Shown: positions 8,019-15,095, counted from the stretch's first letter. The stretch: 15,434 nucleotides of DNA from an uncultured Acetatifactor sp. (GCA_910585805.1 CAJUFB010000088.1:1-15434), one strand, 5' to 3'. Numbers and translations: made by a program. The notes: generated by a model not told the origin, from the sequence alone.

Positions 8019-8544
8019 ACTGTACTATGGCTCGTTTGATATCGCCTGTATCATCCATAGCTACGATATGGGAACGAAGACAGCCAGCATCCTGCTGGAA
8101 AATATATGGAAAAACGACAATCTTTTTCTGCTTCCCTGTTATCGTTCCAATCTGCGAAAGCTGTATCTTGACGTGTACTATTGGACGGATTATTTATGCG
8201 ACAAGCCTACAATAGACAAAGAATTTCCCTCTGTCCAAAAGGATTTTGAAGCTCTTGGACGTGGGATGGAGGAAGCGGCATTCATGACTGAAAATTTTGA
8301 TATGGATTTGTTCTTCAAAATGAAGCGTCTGCAGATTCTATATTTAGAAGGGCAGGACTATGTGAGAATGAAGCTGCGCACAATGCTCAAAATATATGGC
8401 TATAAACGTCGTACACAGGAATTGCTGAGATACTTTCGGGAATGTCTGATGTTCTACCATATGCAGACCTATCTCCGTGGAAGAGAGGAATGTGATGTCG
8501 GGGAAATCGGTCTTGATGAAATGATAATCATACGGGTGATTTAA
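8011..8544 (+). CDS. Unknown 177-residue protein, partner of the helicase-HNH
   Basis: I do not recognise this family. The GTG start at 8011 follows AAAGGGG (7998-8004) at 6 bases and overlaps the end of the helicase gene by 8 bases, so the two are probably translationally coupled and made in fixed ratio. The protein appears soluble, with no signal peptide or membrane segment. It is rich in aromatic and charged residues, mostly helical by eye, with a basic stretch KIYGYKRRTQELLRYFRE around 130-147. No nuclease, ATPase or zinc motif is visible. By position it is likely an accessory subunit of the helicase-nuclease, perhaps for recognition or regulation. That role is inference from gene order alone. 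Confidence 0.7.
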   Translation: MIELYYGSFDIACIIHSYDMGTKTASILLENIWKNDNLFLLPCYRSNLRKLYLDVYYWTDYLCDKPTIDKEFPSVQKDFEALGRGMEEAAFMTENFDMDLFFKMKRLQILYLEGQDYVRMKLRTMLKIYGYKRRTQELLRYFRECLMFYHMQTYLRGREECDVGEIGLDEMIIIRVI

Positions 8545-8554
8545 AAGCAAGACC

Positions 8555-8563
8555 TGATATAAT
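8555..8563 (+). promoter_or_regulatory. Extended -10 promoter for the PD-(D/E)XK gene
   Basis: TGATATAAT is a consensus extended -10 box (TGn plus TATAAT) 11 bases after the stop of the preceding gene. No good -35 is visible. It would give the nuclease gene a separate transcript starting near 8570, in addition to read-through from the helicase. Confidence 0.5.
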
Positions 8564-8640
8564 GGGCGCAAATGCCCATGTGGGCAGAAAAGCAGGAAGA
8601 AAGTGATAGATGAGCGAAAGATAAGGAGAGGCTGACAAGT

Positions 8641-9189
8641 ATGACAGAACCGGAAGTAAGTTTGCGTTTAGCTATGTACTACATCAAAAACCATCTCACG
8701 GAGCATGATGTGAAAGTTTCGGTTGACGGCGCACATATCAAAACCGGAAAGGCACTGCATTTTGACATTGAAGGATTTTTGGAAGAAAATCATTGTGTCA
8801 AAATAGATGGAGATCCCGGCCGCTGGCAAGGCAGGTATCGCATAGAAGGCCAAAGAGAGCAAATCATTCTGGAATCCATTCCGGGATATGGAGATGTCCA
8901 AATCTGCTTACGGGATGGAAGGATTCTGTTTGTGGAAAGCAAAAAAAGCAGACAAGGAAAAAGCGGCCAGGAGTACCCCCTTATGAGGGAAGCCATCGGA
9001 CAACTGATGACCAGCTGTTTTATGGATGAAAATACGATTCCGGCTGTTGCGGTGCCGTACACGAAAAAGAGTCTGGAATTAGCGAAGCGATGGTCAAAAC
9101 TGGAACAAATTCGCAAAGTAGACATACGCTTTATTCTGGTACAGGAAACTGGAAATATAATAACCATATATAAGGATATGACACAATAA
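8641..9189 (+). CDS. Putative PD-(D/E)XK-fold nuclease
   Basis: The ATG at 8641 follows AAGGAG (8623-8628) at a rather long 12 bases. The 182-residue protein has the layout of a restriction-endonuclease fold: GYGDVQ with D85, a beta-strand ending in FVESKK with E99 and K101, and the helix REAIGQLM with Q121, a position conserved in many such nucleases. AVAVPYTKK and a following DIRFILV strand complete the core. The N-terminal 60 residues are helical and may bind DNA or a partner. No catalytic residue is obviously missing. It lies 96 bases after the unknown gene and ends at a strong terminator, so it most likely works with the helicase-HNH. An alternative is a non-cleaving DNA-binding member of the fold. 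Confidence 0.6.
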   Translation: MTEPEVSLRLAMYYIKNHLTEHDVKVSVDGAHIKTGKALHFDIEGFLEENHCVKIDGDPGRWQGRYRIEGQREQIILESIPGYGDVQICLRDGRILFVESKKSRQGKSGQEYPLMREAIGQLMTSCFMDENTIPAVAVPYTKKSLELAKRWSKLEQIRKVDIRFILVQETGNIITIYKDMTQ

Positions 9190-9223
9190 ATGCTGTAAAT
9201 CACTTATTTGCTTTTGAGACTTT

Positions 9224-9253
9224 GGCGGTGGGAAATTCTCCTACCGTCTTTTT
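9224..9253 (+). terminator. Rho-independent terminator of the helicase operon
   Basis: Stem ggcggtggg (9224-9232) and cctaccgtc (9240-9248), 9 pairs including two G-U, with a 7-base loop and five Ts (9249-9253). It closes the helicase-unknown-nuclease unit 34 bases after the last stop. Confidence 0.8.
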
Positions 9254-9293
9254 ATGATTGGATATTGACAAAAAGCAATCATAAGCGTATGCT
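9252..9293 (+). promoter_or_regulatory. Promoter and operator of the Panacea-domain gene
   Basis: TTGACA (9265-9270), a 17-base spacer, then TATGCT (9288-9293). A perfect 9-bp inverted repeat, TTATGATTG (9252-9260) and CAATCATAA (9276-9284), flanks the -35 box with a 15-base centre. A repressor bound there would block polymerase. The obvious candidate is the HTH protein encoded just downstream. Confidence 0.7.
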
Positions 9294-9345
9294 AATGATA
9301 GGAAAAGAGAAAAATGACATCATGCGCTCTTCGGAGGGTAAAGTA

Positions 9346-10344
9346 TTGAATATAGATTTCTGTATAGAATGCAGGAAAGAGACCGAGTACATTCTGCAGA
9401 AGAAAGACATCACAAAGAATATAAGGGATAAGGAATATACCTTTGCAATCACGGTGGCCGTCTGTGCGGAGTGTGGAGAGGAAATGAGCATTCCCGGTCT
9501 TATTGACAAGAATGTTCAGGAAATCGACGAGCAGTACAGGGCGGCGGAATGCCTTGTATCAATCGATGATATTGAAAAGCTCATGAAAATCTATAAGATT
9601 GGGAAGGCACCTCTGTCCCTGGCTCTTGGATTCGGCGAGGTGACCATACCGAGATATCTGGAAGGACAGGTACCCTCTAAAGAGTATTCGGATATCGTAA
9701 AAGCTGCGCTGACGTCTCCGGTATATATGAAGCAGAAGCTCATGGAGAACCGGGCGAAGCTGACAGATGCGGCATACAAAAAGGCGCTTTTGGCGGCTGA
9801 AAGCATAGAGAGCCTGTTTTCCGTTTCGGATAAGATGCTAAGGGCAATCGCGTATATATTTGAGAAGCTGGAAGAGGTGACCCCGCTTATGCTGCAGAAG
9901 CTTCTGTATTTTATCCAGGGCGTTTATTCTGCATTGTACGGAAGACCGATTTTTGAGGAAGACTGCAGGGCATGGATCCACGGCCCGGTTTATCCGCAGG
10001 TTTATGACCTGTTCAGGGATTTCAAATATAATCCGATTGATGACACACGGTTTGCGCTTCTGGAAGGAAGGTCGGATGCCCTGACGGATGACGAGAAGCA
10101 TGTAATCGACCTTGTGGTAAATACTTTCGGAATGTATGGCGGAAAGGCATTGGAGAAGGTCGCTCACAATGAGAATCCGTGGATGGAAGCAAGGAAAGGA
10201 TATGGCGACAGCATACCTTCCAGTGAGCTTCTTCCCAAAGAGAGGATTATGAGGTATTATATCGCGATAAACCAAAAATACGGCATAGATACGGAGGACG
10301 GCCTACGGAAATATATTCGCGACATGCTTGATAAGGCATCATAA
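9346..10344 (+). CDS. Zinc finger-HTH-Panacea (DUF4065/SocA-like) antitoxin-type protein
   Basis: The TTG at 9346 is chosen because GGAGGG (9333-9338) lies 7 bases upstream; ATG 9322 is an alternative. Any start before about 9300 is excluded by the promoter at 9265-9293. The 332-residue protein has three parts. A YgiT/MqsA-like zinc finger uses C6, C9, C40 and C43. A helix-turn-helix lies about 62-122 (around LSLALGFGEVTIPRYLEG). A Panacea/SocA domain (DUF4065) lies about 163-290 (LQKLLYFIQGVYSALYG, AWIHGPVYPQVYDLF). Panacea domains neutralise many unrelated toxins in known toxin-antitoxin pairs, and MqsA-type proteins repress their own promoters. No small toxin gene is adjacent, so the protein may guard or control the helicase-nuclease operon upstream. 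That link is inference. Confidence 0.8.
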   Translation: MNIDFCIECRKETEYILQKKDITKNIRDKEYTFAITVAVCAECGEEMSIPGLIDKNVQEIDEQYRAAECLVSIDDIEKLMKIYKIGKAPLSLALGFGEVTIPRYLEGQVPSKEYSDIVKAALTSPVYMKQKLMENRAKLTDAAYKKALLAAESIESLFSVSDKMLRAIAYIFEKLEEVTPLMLQKLLYFIQGVYSALYGRPIFEEDCRAWIHGPVYPQVYDLFRDFKYNPIDDTRFALLEGRSDALTDDEKHVIDLVVNTFGMYGGKALEKVAHNENPWMEARKGYGDSIPSSELLPKERIMRYYIAINQKYGIDTEDGLRKYIRDMLDKAS

Positions 10345-10524
10345 TCCATCGCAGATGGAACCTTTTGTGCTCAGGAAAGCGGTTCCGGGTATAGGCAGGC
10401 TGGCCCGGTGATACAGGGAGAGAGAGCCGGATTATCCGGATTTAATGTGGTTCATGGAAGAATTGATCATAGAGCCTACGCTGAATGAATGAAATGCGGA
10501 GAGAATAGCCTGGCCTTGATGGAC
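10345..10524. other. Gap between convergent genes with possible gene debris
   Basis: This 180-base gap follows the Panacea gene and precedes the 3' end of the minus-strand ATPase gene. I see no clear terminator in either direction. A short frame (10412-10492) ends in PDYPDLMWFMEELIIEPTLNE, which reads like a protein C-terminus but has no convincing start and a stop just upstream. It may be the tail of a lost gene. Confidence 0.35.
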
Positions 10525-11523
10525 TTACGCCTGGAAATCGAAAAGGCGGTTTTTTATAGCCGCCGGAAATCCGTCTACGATTTTCCTAACAGTCCTGTCC
10601 TGCAGGTAAGAGGGATTCAGGGTCTGCTTGGAATATTGAAAGGGTGTGTCCTTTGCCAGAGATATCAAAAGCTGTGTGAAAAAGCGTTCCCAACTTTCAG
10701 ACTCTCTCGCCTCCACATAGTTCCAGGGGGAAGCCAGGATATCCTCCAGTTCCCTGGAGGATATCACGCCGGATTTCAGTATAAGGTATTCAAAGGATTC
10801 CGGCATCCAGAGGGCTATTCGCCGATTGGTCTGTACTTTTATATATTCCAGGCAGCTCTCGATCATGGCTCCAAAGGCGGCCCCGTCCACAATGGCCAGG
10901 GTATCGGCGGAGTCCGTCTGCTCCAGACAGGAGAGGACATTGCCGTTTCCTCCTGCGCTTATCAGCTTGCTGTCCTTCAAGACATGGGCGAAGAACTGAA
11001 AGCCCGCGTTGCTGTCTTCCGTTATGGCGCATGCTATCCGATTGTTCTCGACCACAGGGTAATTGCTGTACATTTCCCTGAAATAATGGTAGGACTCCTT
11101 TATATCCGCGCGTTTTCCAGCTGTCAGGATTTCGTAGATTTCATGTATGCTGTAAGGCAGCATTTTGAGAGGCGCGCGGGTCACCAGCACGAAATAATTT
11201 CCGGAGTCGCGGACAAAAGCGGCAAACTCCTGAGAAAAGACAAATGTGTTGTTTTCCTCAATGAAGATGATGGTGTCTTTTAGGCGAGGAAAAATCTCCT
11301 GCCAGCGCATCCCCACCTCCTGGCGCAGATAGACATAATAAGCCGCATCGGTGGAAACCGAGTAGCCGGATTCCCGTCCTGTCCGAAGATACTCGTACAG
11401 CATGTGCAGGAGCGTCGTCTTGCCGGTGGCGCTGTCTCCCTTAATGACAGTGATGTTCCTGCGCAATGTAAAATCGAACAGTGCCCTTTTGCTCTTCACC
11501 CGAAAATGATAGCTACCTTTCAT
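10525..11523 (-). CDS. P-loop ATPase with possible TOPRIM-like C-terminal half
   Basis: This 332-residue protein has Walker A GDSATGKT at 29-36 and a Walker B-like strand IIFIEEN at 85-91. VLVTRAP, a few strands later, is a plausible sensor segment. The C-terminal half contains ITEDSNAGFQFF followed by a strand LAIVDGAAFG. This acid-rich pairing resembles the TOPRIM core of OLD-type ATPases, though the match is weak and by eye. It overlaps the upstream DUF4869-like gene by 11 bases, so the two are coupled. Similar ATPase genes next to DUF4869 genes occur in Lachnospiraceae, to my recollection, without an assigned function. A role in phage defence or stress response is possible but unproven. 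Bases 10525-11523 are also open on the plus strand in part, but that frame shows no family. Confidence 0.65.
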   Translation of the reverse strand: MKGSYHFRVKSKRALFDFTLRRNITVIKGDSATGKTTLLHMLYEYLRTGRESGYSVSTDAAYYVYLRQEVGMRWQEIFPRLKDTIIFIEENNTFVFSQEFAAFVRDSGNYFVLVTRAPLKMLPYSIHEIYEILTAGKRADIKESYHYFREMYSNYPVVENNRIACAITEDSNAGFQFFAHVLKDSKLISAGGNGNVLSCLEQTDSADTLAIVDGAAFGAMIESCLEYIKVQTNRRIALWMPESFEYLILKSGVISSRELEDILASPWNYVEARESESWERFFTQLLISLAKDTPFQYSKQTLNPSYLQDRTVRKIVDGFPAAIKNRLFDFQA

Positions 11524-11965
11524 CCATCAGCCTTTCTGCCTCAATCAGCCCCAGTACATATTCTTTCCGGTTATGGACGATTTTCCCTGTATTCATAATC
11601 TGAATCTCGAATTCCCCCTCGAAGCGGATCATGTACTGGAGATATACGGTGAGGTCTTTCTGCTCGGCAATCTTCAACACCCATTTGGCGCAGTTGTTGC
11701 CGCAGTTGGTCAAATTGTATACGAAGGAGTCGTCTTTCAGCATCAGGATCAGGACCTTTACGCCGCCGGACAGCTCCTTCGGGGTAATGGGGCCCAGGAT
11801 GGGGCTCTCGATGATATGGGCGCTTATGACAGTGGAACTGTCCACGTCTTGGATCATTTCCTTGACAAAGGGATCCTCGATCCATTCGTCCTCATATACA
11901 TTATCGAAATAGGAGGGCGCGTCGTTCATATAAGATACGCCGCCATAATACCATATTTTCAGCAT
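11513..11965 (-). CDS. DUF4869-like protein
   Basis: This 150-residue protein starts MLKIWYYGG and contains FDNVYEDEWIEDPFVKEMI, then a run with IESPILGPITPKELSGG, and TNCGNNCAKWVLKIA. From memory these match the DUF4869 family of Lachnospiraceae and related gut Firmicutes. The family has no known activity, and I see no catalytic motif; CGNNC could bind metal but stands alone. An AAAGG-type ribosome site lies about 10 bases before the ATG. It is first in a two-gene operon with the P-loop ATPase, overlapping it by 11 bases, and has its own good promoter. Confidence 0.75.
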   Translation of the reverse strand: MLKIWYYGGVSYMNDAPSYFDNVYEDEWIEDPFVKEMIQDVDSSTVISAHIIESPILGPITPKELSGGVKVLILMLKDDSFVYNLTNCGNNCAKWVLKIAEQKDLTVYLQYMIRFEGEFEIQIMNTGKIVHNRKEYVLGLIEAERLMDER

Positions 11966-12015
11966 GCTTCTCTGCCTTTCGCCGATGGTTCCATATTAAG
12001 CGCTTTCACACGTCT

Positions 12016-12044
12016 ATTCTAACACGATTGCCGCTTTTTCACAA
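12016..12044 (-). promoter_or_regulatory. Promoter of the DUF4869-ATPase operon
   Basis: On the minus strand: TTGTGA (12039-12044), a 17-base spacer, then TAGAAT (12016-12021) preceded by TGT, giving an extended -10. Transcription would start near 12009, about 44 bases before the DUF4869 start codon. A palindrome aagcgctt (11998-12005) lies just after it. Confidence 0.7.
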
Positions 12045-12089
12045 TCCTAATTATAGCTCCCATCCTACGGAATGCGCTGCTCCCGGTTC

Positions 12090-12731
12090 CTAGGCCAGAT
12101 CCTTCCTGCCGAAAATCCGTATGGAAACCAGCGCGGAGACTGCCAGGACGGCGAAGCTGACCGCTGTGAGGGCGATGGAGGAGGCCCAGGCCGGGATGCC
12201 TGCCAGGGGGTTCCAGCGGATTTGGGCGCTGAGCTTCACGAGCAGGGGAAAAAGCCATGACATGGCGATGATCGGCAGCAGGAGCAGCAGCTTGACCCGC
12301 TCGAAGCCCAGCTTATACTGGAGCGGCATGTATATGCTGAAGAAAAGGGAGTCCGCGAACAGCACGGAAGCATAAGCCTGCATGGGCAGGGCGGCGAGAC
12401 CCGGCACCATCAGGGACTCCGCCAGGAAGACCAGGCAGCATGCCAGGTGGAGGATGGGGACCAGGCAGTATTTTGCCGCCACCAGGAGCCAGCGCGGATA
12501 GGGCGCGGCGCAGAGCAGGGACAGGGCCTTGGGGCTTTGGCTCTCTTTCAAGAAAATGTACTGCACGGTCATGAAAAGGGTGTATACGGACGACAATGTA
12601 AAGCCGATGAGGGCCGCGCCTCCTATGGGGCGGGTGCCCACGTACAGCGGTATCAGGGCAGGTATCCCTATCATCATCGGCAGGTACTTTTTTACGAGAA
12701 TAAAGTCTTTTTTGATCAAATGATATAGCAT
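12090..12731 (-). CDS. ABC-2 type transporter permease
   Basis: This 213-residue hydrophobic protein has about six membrane segments and no signal peptide, and resembles the ABC2_membrane_5-type permeases found with YtrB-like ATPases. It starts at the ATG at 12731 with AGGAGG 7 bases before it (12739-12744). It is last in the minus-strand operon, 75 bases after the ATPase gene, and would form the membrane channel of that transporter. The basic N-terminus (IKKDFILVKKY) is usual for this group. The substrate is unknown. In Bacillus the comparable Ytr transporter responds to cell-wall-active antibiotics. No clear terminator follows before 12044. Confidence 0.8.
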   Translation of the reverse strand: MLYHLIKKDFILVKKYLPMMIGIPALIPLYVGTRPIGGAALIGFTLSSVYTLFMTVQYIFLKESQSPKALSLLCAAPYPRWLLVAAKYCLVPILHLACCLVFLAESLMVPGLAALPMQAYASVLFADSLFFSIYMPLQYKLGFERVKLLLLLPIIAMSWLFPLLVKLSAQIRWNPLAGIPAWASSIALTAVSFAVLAVSALVSIRIFGRKDLA

Positions 12732-12806
12732 TTCGTTGCCTCCTGTTTCAGTATTCGCATCTGGTTCAAATTAGCTATTGCCATTTCCTGGCCGGATTGG
12801 CAGTCC

Positions 12807-13694
12807 TCAGGCTTTCGCCTGCCGCGTATTGATATGGGCCAGCATGATGTCCTCGATGGAGGGGCGCTCCAGAATCGCGTCCGGCATGGCGGACAGCACC
12901 CGATCGGGCTGTTTGGTGATGCCCGTGAATCCGTAGGCGGTCTCCTCCAGATTGGAGAACAGTCTGCGGTTCTCCGTATCCAGCTTCGCTTGGTCGCCCT
13001 TGACGATGCGCCAGCGCTCCAGCAGAGTGTCCTTTTCCTCCTGGAAGATGATTCTGCCGTCGTCGATCATGACCAGCATGTCCGCGATTTTGTCCAGGTC
13101 GGAGGTGATATGGGTGGAGAAGAAGACGCCTCTGGGAAGGTGTTCCTCCCCGGGACGGGACTGGGCCATGAAATCCGTCAGGACGGTGAGAATCTGGCTG
13201 CGCACCAGGGGATCCAGACCGCTGGTGGGCTCGTCCATGATTAGCAGCTGGGCCTTGTGGGAGAGGGCCAGGGCCAGGGCGTATTTCGCCCGCATCCCTT
13301 TGGAGAGGGTATTGATCGTCTGCTTGGGATTCAGGGAAAAGCGCTCCATGTATTCCCGGAAATCCGCTTCGCACCAGGTGGAATAGGCTGGGGCGATGGC
13401 GTTTTTCATCTCCGCCAGCGTCAGCTCCTCATAAAAGCCACCGTTGTCCAGCACTATGCCGACGCGCTCCTTTATCTGCCTTTCCTGTCCGGACATGTCC
13501 ATGCCGAAGATGCGTATCTCGCCGGACTCTTTTTCGGTAAGCCCCAGGAGCGTGCGCAGCGTGGTGGTCTTCCCGGCTCCGTTCACGCCGATGAAGCCGG
13601 TGATGCAGCCTTCCGGCAGGGAGAAGGTCACATCCTGCAGTGCGAAATTCCCGTAGGATTTGTTCAGGCCGGATACTTCTAAGATGTTTTTCAT
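12807..13694 (-). CDS. ABC transporter ATP-binding protein, YtrB-like
   Basis: This complete 295-residue nucleotide-binding subunit has Walker A GVNGAGKT (36-43), signature LSKGM (130-134, in place of LSGGQ, a common variant in this group), Walker B with D154 and E155 in IMDEPTSGLDP, and an H-loop STHITSD. The C-terminal 80 or so residues are the extra domain seen in ABC-2 drug- and antibiotic-related exporters. GGGAGG lies 6 bases before the ATG. It energises the permease encoded next and is expressed from the GntR-regulator promoter. Function in antibiotic or envelope stress response is inferred from the YtrABC-like arrangement. Confidence 0.9.
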   Translation of the reverse strand: MKNILEVSGLNKSYGNFALQDVTFSLPEGCITGFIGVNGAGKTTTLRTLLGLTEKESGEIRIFGMDMSGQERQIKERVGIVLDNGGFYEELTLAEMKNAIAPAYSTWCEADFREYMERFSLNPKQTINTLSKGMRAKYALALALSHKAQLLIMDEPTSGLDPLVRSQILTVLTDFMAQSRPGEEHLPRGVFFSTHITSDLDKIADMLVMIDDGRIIFQEEKDTLLERWRIVKGDQAKLDTENRRLFSNLEETAYGFTGITKQPDRVLSAMPDAILERPSIEDIMLAHINTRQAKA

Positions 13695-13735
13695 GTCGTG
13701 CCTCCCTCGCGCGCCTCTACGCGCATGCTGATTGA

Positions 13736-13797
13736 CTTGAAGAATATTTTCAAGCTCCCCTGCGTCCCTGGCCGCCTATATCCGGGCCGATGCAGGG
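13736..13797 (-). other. Intergenic hairpins between regulator and ABC genes
   Basis: The 105-base gap holds two inverted repeats. One has outer arms ccctgc (13758-13763) and gcaggg (13792-13797) with inner ggcc arms (13770-13773, 13785-13788). The other is cttgaa (13736-13741) with ttcaag (13749-13754). Neither is followed by a T-run on the minus strand, so they are more likely RNA-stability or processing stems than terminators. Confidence 0.4.
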
Positions 13798-13799
13798 AT

Positions 13800-14174
13800 T
13801 CATTCTTCTTCGTACAGGATATCCATCATCTGCGACAGCTCCTCTTTGCCGATGCCCAGGGATTTTGCCGTCTGTATCATGTCCTGCATCTTCTCTTCCA
13901 CGGCACGGCGCCTGGAATCCCGCAGAAGCTCCACATTGCCGGCAGAGACAAAGGTGCCTATGCCTACCTGGCTGGTGACGAAGCCTTCCTGCTCCAGGTC
14001 GTCATAGACCCGGCGCACGGTGAGGACGCTGACCTTGATGTCATTGGCGAAGGCTCGTATGGAGGGCAGCGCGTCCCCGGCCGCAAGCTCTCCCCTGAGG
14101 ATGGCATCCTTGATCTGGTCTTTAATCTGTTGGTAGAGAGGACTGTCTGAGGCATTGGAAATCAGTATCTTCAA
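13800..14174 (-). CDS. GntR-family repressor, YtrA subfamily
   Basis: This 124-residue protein has a winged helix-turn-helix at about 11-77 (SPLYQQIKDQI, LPSIRAFANDI, VRRVYDDLEQEGFV) followed by only about 45 residues. The short tail marks the YtrA subfamily, which lacks a large effector-binding domain. The start is TTG at 14172-14174, with a strong AAAGGAGG ribosome site 7-8 bases before it; no better ATG is in place. It is first in the operon with the ABC ATPase and permease and should repress it. An inverted repeat matching the YtrA operator pattern overlaps the operon's -10 box. Cell-wall-antibiotic induction is known for the Bacillus homologue and is only inferred here. Confidence 0.9.
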   Translation of the reverse strand: MKILISNASDSPLYQQIKDQIKDAILRGELAAGDALPSIRAFANDIKVSVLTVRRVYDDLEQEGFVTSQVGIGTFVSAGNVELLRDSRRRAVEEKMQDMIQTAKSLGIGKEELSQMMDILYEEE

Positions 14175-14189
14175 TTTTCGTCCTCCTTT

Positions 14190-14240
14190 AGTGTGATGTG
14201 ACTATATGCACACTATATACTATATGCACTTTTCTGTCAA
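14190..14240 (-). promoter_or_regulatory. Promoter and YtrA-type operator of the ABC operon
   Basis: On the minus strand: TTGACA (14235-14240), a 17-base spacer, then TATAGT (14212-14217). AGTGTG (14190-14195), N13, CACACT (14209-14214) overlaps the -10 and closely matches the AGTGTA-N13-TACACT operator I recall for Bacillus YtrA. The same stretch also holds a direct repeat ACTATATGCAC at 14201-14211 and 14219-14229, separated by ACTATAT. Confidence 0.85.
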
Positions 14241-14303
14241 GTAGGTTGATACAAGTTTTTTAAATAGGGCTTGAAATATTGCATATTTTCTGAAAAGGAC
14301 TCA

Positions 14304-14331
14304 TTGACATTATCTGGAAAGAGAGTAGAAT
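14304..14331 (+). promoter_or_regulatory. Promoter for the GNAT gene
   Basis: TTGACA (14304-14309), a 16-base spacer, then TAGAAT (14326-14331). It gives a leader of about 120 bases before the ATG at 14459. It diverges from the ABC-operon promoter. Confidence 0.6.
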
Positions 14332-14458
14332 AGAGGCTAATATTTTTCCGGGACTTATGGAGAACGTCGTTTTTCTGTTGACAGACGGGAAGTGCAGGCG
14401 TTGACATACATCGAAAATCTGGATTTGCCGTCAGCCAAAGGGGCAGAGAGGAGAGGAA

Positions 14459-15037
14459 ATGGAGCATTTAGGAAGCAGGAGACTGGAAACGGAGAGGCTG
14501 ATTATGCGGGCATTCGTGCCGGAGGACGCGAGGCCGATGTTTTGCAACTGGGCAAACGACCCGGAGGTGACGAGATTCCTGACATGGCCCACCCATACAT
14601 CGGAGGAGGTGACATCAAAGGTGGTGGCCTCCTGGGTGGAGAAGAACAGCGACCCCGCATCTTATCAGTGGGCCATCGTCTGGAAGGAAACCATGGAACC
14701 CATCGGGAGCATTTCCGTGGTGACCTGGCGAGAAGAGGTGGGCGAGGCCCAGGTGGGATACTGTATCGGAAAGGAATGGTGGCATCGCGGGATAACGACG
14801 GAATGCTTTTCGGAGGTCATTCGCTTTCTGTTCCGGGAAGTGGGGGTGAACCGAATCTTTGCCCAGCATGATGCGAACAACCCTCACAGCGGAATGGTCA
14901 TGAAGAAGTGCGGGCTGCGCTATGAAGGCCTCCTGCGCCAGGCGGGCTGGAACAACCAGGGAATCTGCGATATGTGCGTCTATGGAATCCTGCGCGGCGA
15001 CTATGAGGCGGAGCAGGGGAAATCTGCGGGGAAATAG
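14459..15037 (+). CDS. GNAT acetyltransferase, RimJ/RimL type
   Basis: This 192-residue protein starts RRLETERLIMRAF, the usual N-terminus of Acetyltransf_3 proteins. The acetyl-CoA site is the segment GYCIGKEWWHRGITTE around 95-111, and NNPHSGMVMKKCG follows near 135-150; both are standard for the RimJ/RimL group. The ATG at 14459 follows AGGAG (14449-14453) at 5 bases. It would transfer acetyl from acetyl-CoA to an amine, either a protein N-terminus or a small molecule; the target cannot be read from sequence. It has its own promoter, divergent from the ytr-like operon, and no operon link is evident. Confidence 0.9.
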   Translation: MEHLGSRRLETERLIMRAFVPEDARPMFCNWANDPEVTRFLTWPTHTSEEVTSKVVASWVEKNSDPASYQWAIVWKETMEPIGSISVVTWREEVGEAQVGYCIGKEWWHRGITTECFSEVIRFLFREVGVNRIFAQHDANNPHSGMVMKKCGLRYEGLLRQAGWNNQGICDMCVYGILRGDYEAEQGKSAGK

Positions 15038-15095
15038 TCGGTCAGCGCCAGCGGGGAAGTCAGAGGGAAACAAGAATAAGAAATTAGAAAATAAA

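Noticed and set aside
9208..9345. Earlier start for the Panacea-domain gene
   Set aside because: The terminator, inverted repeat and TTGACA/TATGCT promoter occupy 9224-9293, so translation from 9208 would precede transcription.
10545..10564. ggcgg/ccgcc stem as a terminator of the minus-strand ATPase
   Set aside because: It lies inside the coding end, has only 5 pairs and is followed by just four Us before the stop codon.
10489..11283. Plus-strand open frame of 264 codons opposite the ATPase gene
   Set aside because: No family match by eye; the minus strand carries a clear Walker A and an operon context.
14357..14404. Short leader peptide upstream of the GNAT gene
   Set aside because: A 15-codon frame from an ATG at 14357 has no convincing ribosome site and no attenuator structure was seen after it.
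14392..14871. Plus-strand open frame overlapping the GNAT gene
   Set aside because: Gly- and Arg-rich with no domain; the GNAT frame has full family motifs and a ribosome site.
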